DNA of 7,178 nt from Elusimicrobia bacterium RIFOXYB2_FULL_49_7 (lineage in GTDB: Bacteria; Fibrobacterota; OXYB2-FULL-49-7): contig MGVN01000096.1 of assembly GCA_001800515.1 (NCBI GenBank), forward strand, positions 1 through 7,178. The letters are read 5' to 3'. A program made the translations under genes and the position numbers. Every line of letters starts with the position of its first letter. Within the stretch, counting starts at the first letter, position 1. The notes under the pieces were generated by a model, which saw only the letters and a program-made list of their open reading frames with translations, was not told the origin of the DNA and did no database searches. This document shows, one piece after another, positions 1-6,181 of this stretch.

Positions 1-2487
1 GGAACCAGCATGGGCAGCGTGATCGGCGGTCTTTATGCTTCCGGTATGGGGGGCGCGCAATTGGAACGCATGGCATTGTCCATGGATTGGGAACGTCTTT
101 TCAGCGACAAGACGGATCGGCAGGATCAGTTTTTTACGCAGAAAAAGAACGAAGGCAACGCTCTCTTCGAATTCCGCTTCCGCAACGGACGTATTGACAT
201 TCCGACAGCCCTTATTTCCGGGCAGTTGCTTATCAACTTTCTGTTGCAGCAGACGCTTTTCGCCGATGTCCGGGCCGGGTTTGATTTCGACTCCCTTCCG
301 CGGCGATATCGTGCTGTGGCCACGGATCTGGTGTCCGGCCGGAGCGTGGTGCTGCGACAAGGATGTCTGGCCGAAGCCATGCGCGCCTCATTGGCCGTGC
401 CCTTCGTCTTCACGCCGTTTGAAATCAATGATCGCAAACTCATCGACGGCGGTTTCCGCAACATTCTGCCCGTGGATGTGGCCACCCAAATGGGTGCAGA
501 CCTTGTACTGGCCGTGGATATTCGACCCCGCCTCTATACTGAAAAGGAACTCAAGAATCCGCTCACCTTCATCGACCAAGTGGTGGCCATCTGTCTGTTG
601 AACCAGGAGGGCCGTTCGGTCCGTGATTCGGCACTCGTCATGACCCCGGTGTTGGGAGATCATTTCTCCCTCGATTTCAGGGGTATTGAAGCCCTTATCC
701 GGGCCGGAGAAAAGGTTGCCACGGATTGCTTACCTGCCATCCGGCAACGGTTGGCCCTGTTGTCACCAACGGACCCTTCCTTGGGGCAGGATACGATGAT
801 AGTGCAGGGTATCAAGATAAATCATCTGAAGAACGTACCGTACGACGATGTTTTTGCGCGTTTCGGTATTCATCCGGAAGATCGGGTCACTGCCGCTCTA
901 TTGCGGCAGAACGCTTGCCGGATACTGGCAGCAGGTTCTTTTGACTCGGTTTGGGTCGAGGTACGGTCCACGGCCATGGGGGTTCTGGTGGAATTGAATG
1001 TGCATGAACGGCCGCCTCTGGAAAGTGTTGAGATTGCCGGCAACACCGTATTCAGCAAAGAGGAAATTCGTGACGCTTTTGCGCTGAAACCGGGCATGCC
1101 CATGAATCCGGTGGCAGCGGACAATGGCGTGGATGCGATCCAGGCCATGTACCATGACAGAGGGTTTACGTTATGTTCCGCTACATGGAAGAAGAAAGGG
1201 GGGGCACTTCGTCTTACCCTCCGAGAGGGACGCATTGATACCTTGTTGGTCAAGGGAAATACGGAAACTAATGAGATGGTTATTCTCCGGGAAATCGGTT
1301 TGCGCAAGGGAACCTTGTTTACGACGCGGCAGATGGTGGCGGATATCCGCAGCCTGTACGCTACCGGTCTGTTTGTGCAGGTCTATGTCACCCTGGAGGA
1401 AACAGACCCTACCGGAAGACTCCAACTCATCATTCATGTGCGGGAAAAGGCCTATGAATCCATCATGTTGGGCCTCCGTTACGATACCATTCGTATGCTT
1501 GAAGGATTTCTCCGTTTTGGAACGCATAACCTGGCCCATCGCGGGTATGCCATGAACGGTACGGTTCAGTATGGACTGACGCGCGAAAAATACCTGCTGA
1601 CTCTTCGGACCGATCGGATTTTATACACTTTCTTAAGTAGTGAAGGGAATCTTTATTATTACCGGGATCGTAAATATGTTGTGGATCCGTTGGATTCGAC
1701 CCATTTTACATACAATACCCTCCGAAAGCTGGGCGGGCTTTTTTCGGTGGCCCATCAGATTTTGAAGATCGGTAAATTGTCCTGGGTTTTCCTTTTGGAA
1801 CATTATCAAAGCAGCCGGGAAAACGGGGATCTGGGCGATATTTTGAATTATCAGGGATTGCGGGTCTTTTCGCTTCGGGCGGAATTCGACACGTATGATT
1901 CTCCCTATTTTCCGAAAAAGGGATTCAAACTCTATTCCAGCGGAGATTTAGGACTGGATATTATCGGAAATCATGACTCCTTTTTTGATTTTACCCTGAC
2001 CTATTCCGGTGCCTGGACTCCCTTCAAAGGGCAGTCGTTTTTGCCGGCGGTGTTTGTGAGTTTGGCGGATGTGTCGCTGCCGGAACCGGAAAAGAACTAT
2101 CTCGGCGGTCCCACCGAGCTTCGAATGAATGACGATGTGGTGCTTTTCAACTCCTTTCCCCTGTTCGGTTATCCTGAACAGTCTTTCACAGGGGAGTACC
2201 TGCTCACACTATCCTTGTCTTACCGGACCGATTTGCCGGGTCCCTTTTTTCTCTATTTCCACGGGAATTTGGGCAATGCCTGGCGCAATGACGCATTTTA
2301 TTGGAAGGATTTTCCCGGCAATTTCCTGGATGAATCCTACAAAGGCGCGGGCGTGACCCTGGCGGCGGATGTACCCAAGTTCGGGCCCATCCGTCTGACC
2401 GCTTCCAAGCCGTTGATGTTGAAGGAAGCGGAAGAGAAGAAAAAGTTTTCTGAAACCTATTATTTTTCCATGGGATATGATTTTTAA
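1..2487 (+). CDS. Patatin-like phospholipase fused to three POTRA domains and an Omp85-type outer-membrane barrel (5' partial)
   Basis: The reading frame is open to the left edge, so the true start (signal peptide and glycine-rich oxyanion-hole motif) lies outside; 828 residues are visible. The first codons give G-T-S-M-G, the patatin GxSxG nucleophile elbow, with the serine at 7-9. The DGG motif that supplies the catalytic Asp is at 445-453. The ATG at 10 is therefore internal. After the patatin domain (to about 700) come three POTRA-like repeats: about 796-1014, 1018-1227 (L-E-S-V-E-I-A-G-N-T-V-F) and 1231-1446 (I-D-T-L-L-V-K-G-N-T). The rest, to 2484, alternates aromatic and polar residues like a beta-barrel and ends Y-D-F, a typical outer-membrane terminal Phe. 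Known relatives are type Vd autotransporters (PlpD, FplA), which pair a patatin lipase with one POTRA and a barrel. I infer an envelope or secreted lipid acyl hydrolase anchored by its own Omp85-like barrel. Substrate and surface exposure cannot be read from sequence. The next gene follows after 18 bp. Confidence 0.92.
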   Translation, partial: GTSMGSVIGGLYASGMGGAQLERMALSMDWERLFSDKTDRQDQFFTQKKNEGNALFEFRFRNGRIDIPTALISGQLLINFLLQQTLFADVRAGFDFDSLPRRYRAVATDLVSGRSVVLRQGCLAEAMRASLAVPFVFTPFEINDRKLIDGGFRNILPVDVATQMGADLVLAVDIRPRLYTEKELKNPLTFIDQVVAICLLNQEGRSVRDSALVMTPVLGDHFSLDFRGIEALIRAGEKVATDCLPAIRQRLALLSPTDPSLGQDTMIVQGIKINHLKNVPYDDVFARFGIHPEDRVTAALLRQNACRILAAGSFDSVWVEVRSTAMGVLVELNVHERPPLESVEIAGNTVFSKEEIRDAFALKPGMPMNPVAADNGVDAIQAMYHDRGFTLCSATWKKKGGALRLTLREGRIDTLLVKGNTETNEMVILREIGLRKGTLFTTRQMVADIRSLYATGLFVQVYVTLEETDPTGRLQLIIHVREKAYESIMLGLRYDTIRMLEGFLRFGTHNLAHRGYAMNGTVQYGLTREKYLLTLRTDRILYTFLSSEGNLYYYRDRKYVVDPLDSTHFTYNTLRKLGGLFSVAHQILKIGKLSWVFLLEHYQSSRENGDLGDILNYQGLRVFSLRAEFDTYDSPYFPKKGFKLYSSGDLGLDIIGNHDSFFDFTLTYSGAWTPFKGQSFLPAVFVSLADVSLPEPEKNYLGGPTELRMNDDVVLFNSFPLFGYPEQSFTGEYLLTLSLSYRTDLPGPFFLYFHGNLGNAWRNDAFYWKDFPGNFLDESYKGAGVTLAADVPKFGPIRLTASKPLMLKEAEEKKKFSETYYFSMGYDF

Positions 2488-2491
2488 GACC

Positions 2492-2496
2492 GAGGG
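2492..2496 (+). promoter_or_regulatory. Ribosome binding site of the HAMP/HisKA gene
   Basis: GAGGG lies 9 bases before the ATG at 2506, inside the 18-bp gap after the patatin/barrel gene. It is the only Shine-Dalgarno-like match in the gap and supports that ATG as the start. The gap has no room for a terminator or a separate promoter. Confidence 0.55.
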
Positions 2497-2505
2497 CGCA
2501 TAGAT

Positions 2506-3585
2506 ATGAACATCTCTTTCACGCATAAGATTCTCTATGGTTTTCTGTTGGTGGCCGGCATTTCCGTTCTCGGCGAAGTGGCCATGACGGTCATGTCCGG
2601 ACGCCTTCATATCGCCACAGAAGCTATTCTCGATTTGCAGCGTGTCGATTACGATTTGAAGACCATGGAGCAGGACATCCGGCTCGAGGAAAACTTGGTG
2701 CGCCGTTATGCCGGGGAGACGGATACCGCCCTGCTGCCGCGCCTTCGTTTTCTGGCCGACGCTTTCTCCAAGAAGATGACGGATCTCCGCGCCCAGAGTA
2801 TCTGGGCGGATGGTGAAGTGCGCGCGGGCCTGAACCGGTTGATGCAGGAGCATGAAATCTTCCTGGAACGCTTCCAGAAAGGGGTCTTTCAATCCCGTTT
2901 TTTTGCCGAGGAATATTTCAAGCTGGATCTTGAAGCGCGGCAAATCGCTTTGGCCGATGGTTTCGCCGGGCTCCATTTGCTCCTGCGACAGCGGGTGGCG
3001 GGCAAGATGGTCGTGCTGACCGAGACCATGCGGCTCATGAACCGTATTGCCGTTCTCTTCCTGATTCTCACGCTGGCGACCGCGTTTCTCCTTGCGATCA
3101 TCATTACGCGTTCCATTCTGACGCCTTTTCGGCGGCTTTTATTCGCGACCCGTCAGATAGGCTCCGGTGACTTTGAATCACCGGTCGAGATAGAGGGCGC
3201 GGACGAGGAGATTCGGGAGCTCCTGGAAGGGTTTGAGCAGATGGCGCTGAAACTGAAACGGTACCGCGATAATCTGATTCAGACGGAACGGTTGAACGCG
3301 GTGTCCTCCATCGCCACCAGTGTTTCTCATGAGGTCAACAATCCTCTTATGATCATCACCGGAACCGCGGAGTATGTGAAAAGCGTCAAAGCGTTTTCGG
3401 ATCCGGATCTCAAGGAGAAAATGGAAACCATCCTTGCCGAGGGGACGCGCATCTCGGACATTATTCACAAACTGGCTCGTATTCAGCGCATCATTGTGGA
3501 GGATTACACGCTCACGGAAAGCGCACAGATGGGAGAGGGCAAGCTTATCGATATCAACAGCTCTATCAAGGCGGATAAACCATGA
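2506..3585 (+). CDS. Membrane HAMP/HisKA protein lacking the histidine kinase ATPase domain
   Basis: The 359-residue protein has the front half of a sensor histidine kinase. A hydrophobic segment at about residues 9-30 and a second at about 181-203 flank a roughly 150-residue, mostly helical, charged segment, probably a periplasmic four-helix sensor. A HAMP linker follows at about 203-255 (T-P-F, G-S-G-D-F, D-E-E-I). The HisKA helix carries the H-box S-H-E-V-N-N-P at 274-280, with the phospho-acceptor His275 encoded at 3328-3330. The protein then ends about 70 residues after the H-box, with K-L-I-D-I-N-S-S-I near the end. The N, G1, F and G2 boxes of an HATPase_c domain are absent, and the next frame is already hisA, so no catalytic domain follows. 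It cannot autophosphorylate alone by the known mechanism. It could form dimers with, or be phosphorylated by, another kinase, or be a decayed kinase. No response regulator is in the window. The stop overlaps the hisA start (ATGA), implying translational coupling. Ligand and target are unknown. Confidence 0.85.
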   Translation: MNISFTHKILYGFLLVAGISVLGEVAMTVMSGRLHIATEAILDLQRVDYDLKTMEQDIRLEENLVRRYAGETDTALLPRLRFLADAFSKKMTDLRAQSIWADGEVRAGLNRLMQEHEIFLERFQKGVFQSRFFAEEYFKLDLEARQIALADGFAGLHLLLRQRVAGKMVVLTETMRLMNRIAVLFLILTLATAFLLAIIITRSILTPFRRLLFATRQIGSGDFESPVEIEGADEEIRELLEGFEQMALKLKRYRDNLIQTERLNAVSSIATSVSHEVNNPLMIITGTAEYVKSVKAFSDPDLKEKMETILAEGTRISDIIHKLARIQRIIVEDYTLTESAQMGEGKLIDINSSIKADKP

Positions 3586-4319
3586 TGCTCCTGCCCGCCG
3601 TGGATATTATGGAAGGTCGCTGTGTTCGTCTTGCCATGGGACGAGAAGAGGCACGTACCGATTACAATGCGGATCCGGTGGAGCAGGTCCGGTACTACGA
3701 AAACGAAGGCGCGGACATGGTCCACGTGGTTGATCTGGACGCTGCCTTTGGCAAGGGGCGCAATACCGCATTGATCGGCAACATGGTGAAGGCGACGCGG
3801 CTTCCCATTGAGACCGGCGGCGGGGTCAGAGCGTTTGATGACATCGACCATCTCTTATCCCTTGGAGTCAAACGGGTGATTCTGGGGACCGTTGCGGTGA
3901 AACAGCCTGATCTGGTGGGTGAGGCGGTGGCCCGGTTCGGCAGCGAAGCGATCGCCGTAGGTATTGATGCCCGTCACGGTAAGGCGTCTATAAAAGGATG
4001 GGTAGAGCAGACTGAGGTGTCGGCCGTGGAACTGGCTCTTCAGATGAAACAACGGGGCGTCAACTGGATTATTTATACGGACATCGGACGCGACGGGATG
4101 ATGGCCGGGGCCAATGTGGCTGAAACCGCCTTGTTGGCGCGAGAAACCGGGATGAAGGTTGTCGCCTCAGGCGGTGTTCATTCCTTGGACGATCTGCGCG
4201 CACTTATTAAAGAAGAAGCGACGGGAATCACCGGCATTATTACCGGTAAAGCCATTTACGAGGGTCGGTTTATGGTACGCGAGGCGGCGGATCTCTGTCA
4301 TGGAAAGGCGTCATGTTAG
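3582..4319 (+). CDS. hisA: ProFAR isomerase, phosphoribosylformimino-AICAR-P isomerase (histidine biosynthesis)
   Basis: HisA catalyses the Amadori rearrangement of ProFAR to PRFAR in the cytoplasm, the step before HisF/HisH. The 245 residues match the usual family length of about 240-250. The N-terminus [10 protein letters not shown] places catalytic Asp8. The second acid/base, Asp129, is in G-I-D-A-R-H-G. Phosphate-binding loops are seen as E-T-G-G-G-V-R (77-83) in the first half barrel and A-S-G-G-V (195-199) plus T-G-K-A-I-Y-E-G (221-228) in the second. Y-T-D-I-G-R-D-G-M (165-173) is also typical. Two ATG codons stand in tandem (3582 and 3585). The first forms an ATGA overlap with the upstream stop; the second would fit the common start M-L-L-P equally well. 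A weak purine stretch, AAGGCGG at 3568-3574, may be the ribosome site. The gene overlaps hisF by 7 bp. Assignment as HisA rather than a bifunctional PriA is favoured by the Gram-negative context. Confidence 0.97.
   Translation: MMLLPAVDIMEGRCVRLAMGREEARTDYNADPVEQVRYYENEGADMVHVVDLDAAFGKGRNTALIGNMVKATRLPIETGGGVRAFDDIDHLLSLGVKRVILGTVAVKQPDLVGEAVARFGSEAIAVGIDARHGKASIKGWVEQTEVSAVELALQMKQRGVNWIIYTDIGRDGMMAGANVAETALLARETGMKVVASGGVHSLDDLRALIKEEATGITGIITGKAIYEGRFMVREAADLCHGKASC
4302..4308 (+). promoter_or_regulatory. Ribosome binding site of hisF inside the end of hisA
   Basis: GGAAAGG, in the last codons of hisA, sits 4 bases before the hisF ATG at 4313. It supports re-initiation at that ATG, which overlaps the last 7 bases of hisA. 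Confidence 0.5.
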
Positions 4320-5083
4320 CCAAACGAATCATTCCCTGCCTCGACGTTCATCAAGGCCGCGTTGTCAAGGGCGTCAATTTTGTCAATCTGATCGATGCCG
4401 GGGATCCGGTGGAACAGGCACGGGTGTACGACAAAGAGGGAGCCGATGAACTGGTCTTTCTCGATATTACCGCTTCGTCCGATGGCCGGGAAATCATGCG
4501 CGAGGTGGTCCGGCGTGTGGCGGAGGAATTATTCATCCCCTTTACGGTGGGCGGCGGTCTGCGCAGTCTTTCCGATATTCGTGAAATTCTGAAGGCCGGC
4601 GCGGACAAGGTATCGCTGAATACGGCGGCGGTTCAACAACCGGAACTCATCCGCCAGGGGGCGGAAAGTTTCGGAGACCAATGCATGGTCACGGCCATTG
4701 ACTCCAAAAAGACCGGAAAAACTTCATCCGGTTTCGAAGTCTTCATCCATGGCGGACGCACCCCTACAGGCCGCGATGTGCTGGAGTGGGCTCAGGAGGT
4801 GGTGAGTCTCGGCTCCGGGGAAATACTGCTCACGTCTATGGATCGGGATGGCACCCAAGACGGCTTTGATTTGGCCGTTACTCGCGCGGTCTCCGACGCA
4901 GTTGCGGTTCCCATCATTGCTTCCGGCGGTTGCGGCAAGCTGAACCATTTTACAGAGGTCTTTCGTGAAGGCGGAGCAGATGCGGCGCTGGCGGCCTCCA
5001 TCTTCCATTTCAACCGGTACCGTATTGCGGAGGTGAAGAACGAATTGATGCGTCAGGGGATACCTATCCGGAGGAAAATGTGA
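4313..5083 (+). CDS. hisF: Imidazole glycerol phosphate synthase, cyclase subunit
   Basis: HisF is the cyclase half of the HisH-HisF heterodimer. It uses ammonia channelled from the HisH glutaminase to convert PRFAR into imidazole glycerol phosphate and AICAR, linking histidine and purine synthesis. The 256 residues fit the family (about 250-258). The start [11 protein letters not shown] places catalytic Asp11 in its canonical position. The second catalytic residue, Asp130, is in T-A-I-D-S-K-K, also at the canonical number. Other hallmarks are V-K-G-V-N-F (18-23), F-T-V-G-G-G-L-R (77-84), the G-G-R-T-P-T-G-R-D loop (147-155), S-M-D-R-D-G-T (175-181) and A-S-G-G-C-G (203-208). All expected residues are present, so it should be active. 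The partner hisH is not in this window and must lie elsewhere. The stop overlaps the proB start (GTGA). HisF and HisA are ancient half-barrel paralogues and stand next to each other here. Confidence 0.98.
   Translation: MLAKRIIPCLDVHQGRVVKGVNFVNLIDAGDPVEQARVYDKEGADELVFLDITASSDGREIMREVVRRVAEELFIPFTVGGGLRSLSDIREILKAGADKVSLNTAAVQQPELIRQGAESFGDQCMVTAIDSKKTGKTSSGFEVFIHGGRTPTGRDVLEWAQEVVSLGSGEILLTSMDRDGTQDGFDLAVTRAVSDAVAVPIIASGGCGKLNHFTEVFREGGADAALAASIFHFNRYRIAEVKNELMRQGIPIRRKM
5070..5074 (+). promoter_or_regulatory. Ribosome binding site that decides the GTG start of proB
   Basis: GGAGG lies 5 bases before GTG at 5080. An ATG at 5078 is closer to hand but is followed at once by TGA, so it cannot start proB. 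The strong site and the fit of the resulting N-terminus to glutamate kinases support GTG as the start. Confidence 0.75.
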
Positions 5084-6171
5084 CCCGAAGTAACCTGAAG
5101 TCCTGTAAACGAATCGTGGTAAAAGTCGGGACCGGGTTGTTGACCCGAAAAGATAACCACATCAACCCTGACCGCGTAGAAGCGATTGTCGCTCAAATTG
5201 TCGGCCTGAAAAAAAAGAAATTGGAAATCATTCTGGTCACTTCCGGGGCCGTGGGATTGGGGCTTGGTATTATTAAGTCCAATGTCTATCCCAAGACCCT
5301 GTCCGAGCGGCAGGCGCTGGCTGCCATGGGACAGAGCCGCCTGATGCACATGTACGAGACTTTTTTCAGTCCGCATCATATTCGCATCGGTCAAGTCCTT
5401 CTGACCGCACAGGATCTCCATTCCAAGGAACGTTATCTCAATATCCGCAATACTCTCTGGAAGCTTCTGGAATTCGACACCGTGCCCATCATCAATGAAA
5501 ATGACACGGTGTCCGTGGAAGAGATTAAAATCGGGGACAATGATACCCTCTCCGCCTATGCGGCCCTGTCCACGGATGCGGATCTGCTTATTATCCTCAC
5601 AGACACGGATGGGCTGTATGACAGCAACCCCAAACACAATCCTGCTGCCAAACGGTTCAGTTGTATTGAAAAGATTGACAAGCGCATCACTGCGCTGGCA
5701 AAAGGCACGGATAGTGCCACGGCCATCGGCGGCATGGAAACCAAACTGAAGGCAGCCCGCATTGCCGCCTCGTCCGGCATTCCGGTGGTTATTGCATCGG
5801 GGTTGGAAAACGACGCCTTGCAAGCCATCCTGCAGGGAGAGGATTGCGGTACTTTTTTTGTCCCCTCTGAAAAAGGGCTTTCCACCAATGAACGGTGGTT
5901 CGCCCATTCAAGAAAAAGACGGGGCGGTATTGTATTGGATAACGGTTGCACCACCGCACTCCGAAAAAAACGGATCAGCATCCTGCCGGTGGGCGTGACT
6001 GCCGTCAAAGGAAGTTTTAAAAAAGGGGACTCCATTTCGATCTTTTCTCAGGACAACGAAGAATTAGGGGCTGGCCTCTCTAATTACGACAGCAGTGAAT
6101 GCCAGACTCTTCTGGGTCAGAAATTCCGGACCGAAGTAATCCATTGCGACAATCTGGTCCTTTTTGTATAA
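5080..6171 (+). CDS. proB: Glutamate 5-kinase with C-terminal PUA domain
   Basis: ProB phosphorylates L-glutamate with ATP to gamma-glutamyl phosphate, the first and usually proline-inhibited step of proline synthesis. The 363 residues are close to the E. coli length (367). The amino-acid kinase domain (about 10-260) shows V-K-V-G-T-G (14-19), T-S-G-A-V-G (54-59), N-E-N-D (139-142), I-G-D-N-D-T-L-S (151-158) and T-D-T-D-G-L-Y (174-180). Lys15, Ser55, Asp142, Asn154 and Lys222 line up, with a constant offset of five, with the E. coli active-site residues I recall as K10, S50, D137, N149 and K217. The PUA domain covers about 280-363 ([18 protein letters not shown]). A small oddity is A-I-G-G-M-E-T-K at 215-222, where G-T-G-G-M is common. 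The start is GTG, overlapping the hisF stop. proA follows after 10 bp, the usual pairing for handing on an unstable intermediate. Feedback by proline is expected from the family, not shown here. Confidence 0.98.
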   Translation: MTRSNLKSCKRIVVKVGTGLLTRKDNHINPDRVEAIVAQIVGLKKKKLEIILVTSGAVGLGLGIIKSNVYPKTLSERQALAAMGQSRLMHMYETFFSPHHIRIGQVLLTAQDLHSKERYLNIRNTLWKLLEFDTVPIINENDTVSVEEIKIGDNDTLSAYAALSTDADLLIILTDTDGLYDSNPKHNPAAKRFSCIEKIDKRITALAKGTDSATAIGGMETKLKAARIAASSGIPVVIASGLENDALQAILQGEDCGTFFVPSEKGLSTNERWFAHSRKRRGGIVLDNGCTTALRKKRISILPVGVTAVKGSFKKGDSISIFSQDNEELGAGLSNYDSSECQTLLGQKFRTEVIHCDNLVLFV

Positions 6172-6174
6172 GGG
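6170..6174 (+). promoter_or_regulatory. Ribosome binding site of proA
   Basis: AAGGG, beginning within the proB stop codon, lies 7 bases before the ATG at 6182. It supports this start and continued translation from proB into proA. Confidence 0.6.
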
Positions 6175-6181
6175 AAATGAT

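Noticed and set aside
10..12. ATG near the left edge as start of the patatin gene
   Set aside because: The nucleophile motif G-T-S-M-G begins upstream of it in the same frame, so the start must lie outside the window.
2209..2976. 255-codon minus-strand open frame crossing the patatin/barrel and HAMP/HisKA junction
   Set aside because: It is antisense to two well-supported genes, shows no recognisable domain, and has no convincing ribosome site.
3583..3600. Frameshift at the end of the HAMP/HisKA gene hiding an ATPase domain
   Set aside because: The downstream sequence is fully occupied by intact hisA from its first conserved residues, and no N- or G-box motifs appear in the other frames.
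5209..5216. Run of eight A in proB, with similar runs at 5964-5970 in proB and 6997-7004 in proA, as possible programmed slippage sites
   Set aside because: The reading frames continue intact through all of them, with no alternative product and no obvious downstream hairpin; Lys-rich stretches explain them.
5053..5907. Long open frame of 284 codons on the minus strand
   Set aside because: It lies antisense to proB, whose catalytic residues are all recognisable. The minus-strand translation shows no family motif and is explained by codon bias.
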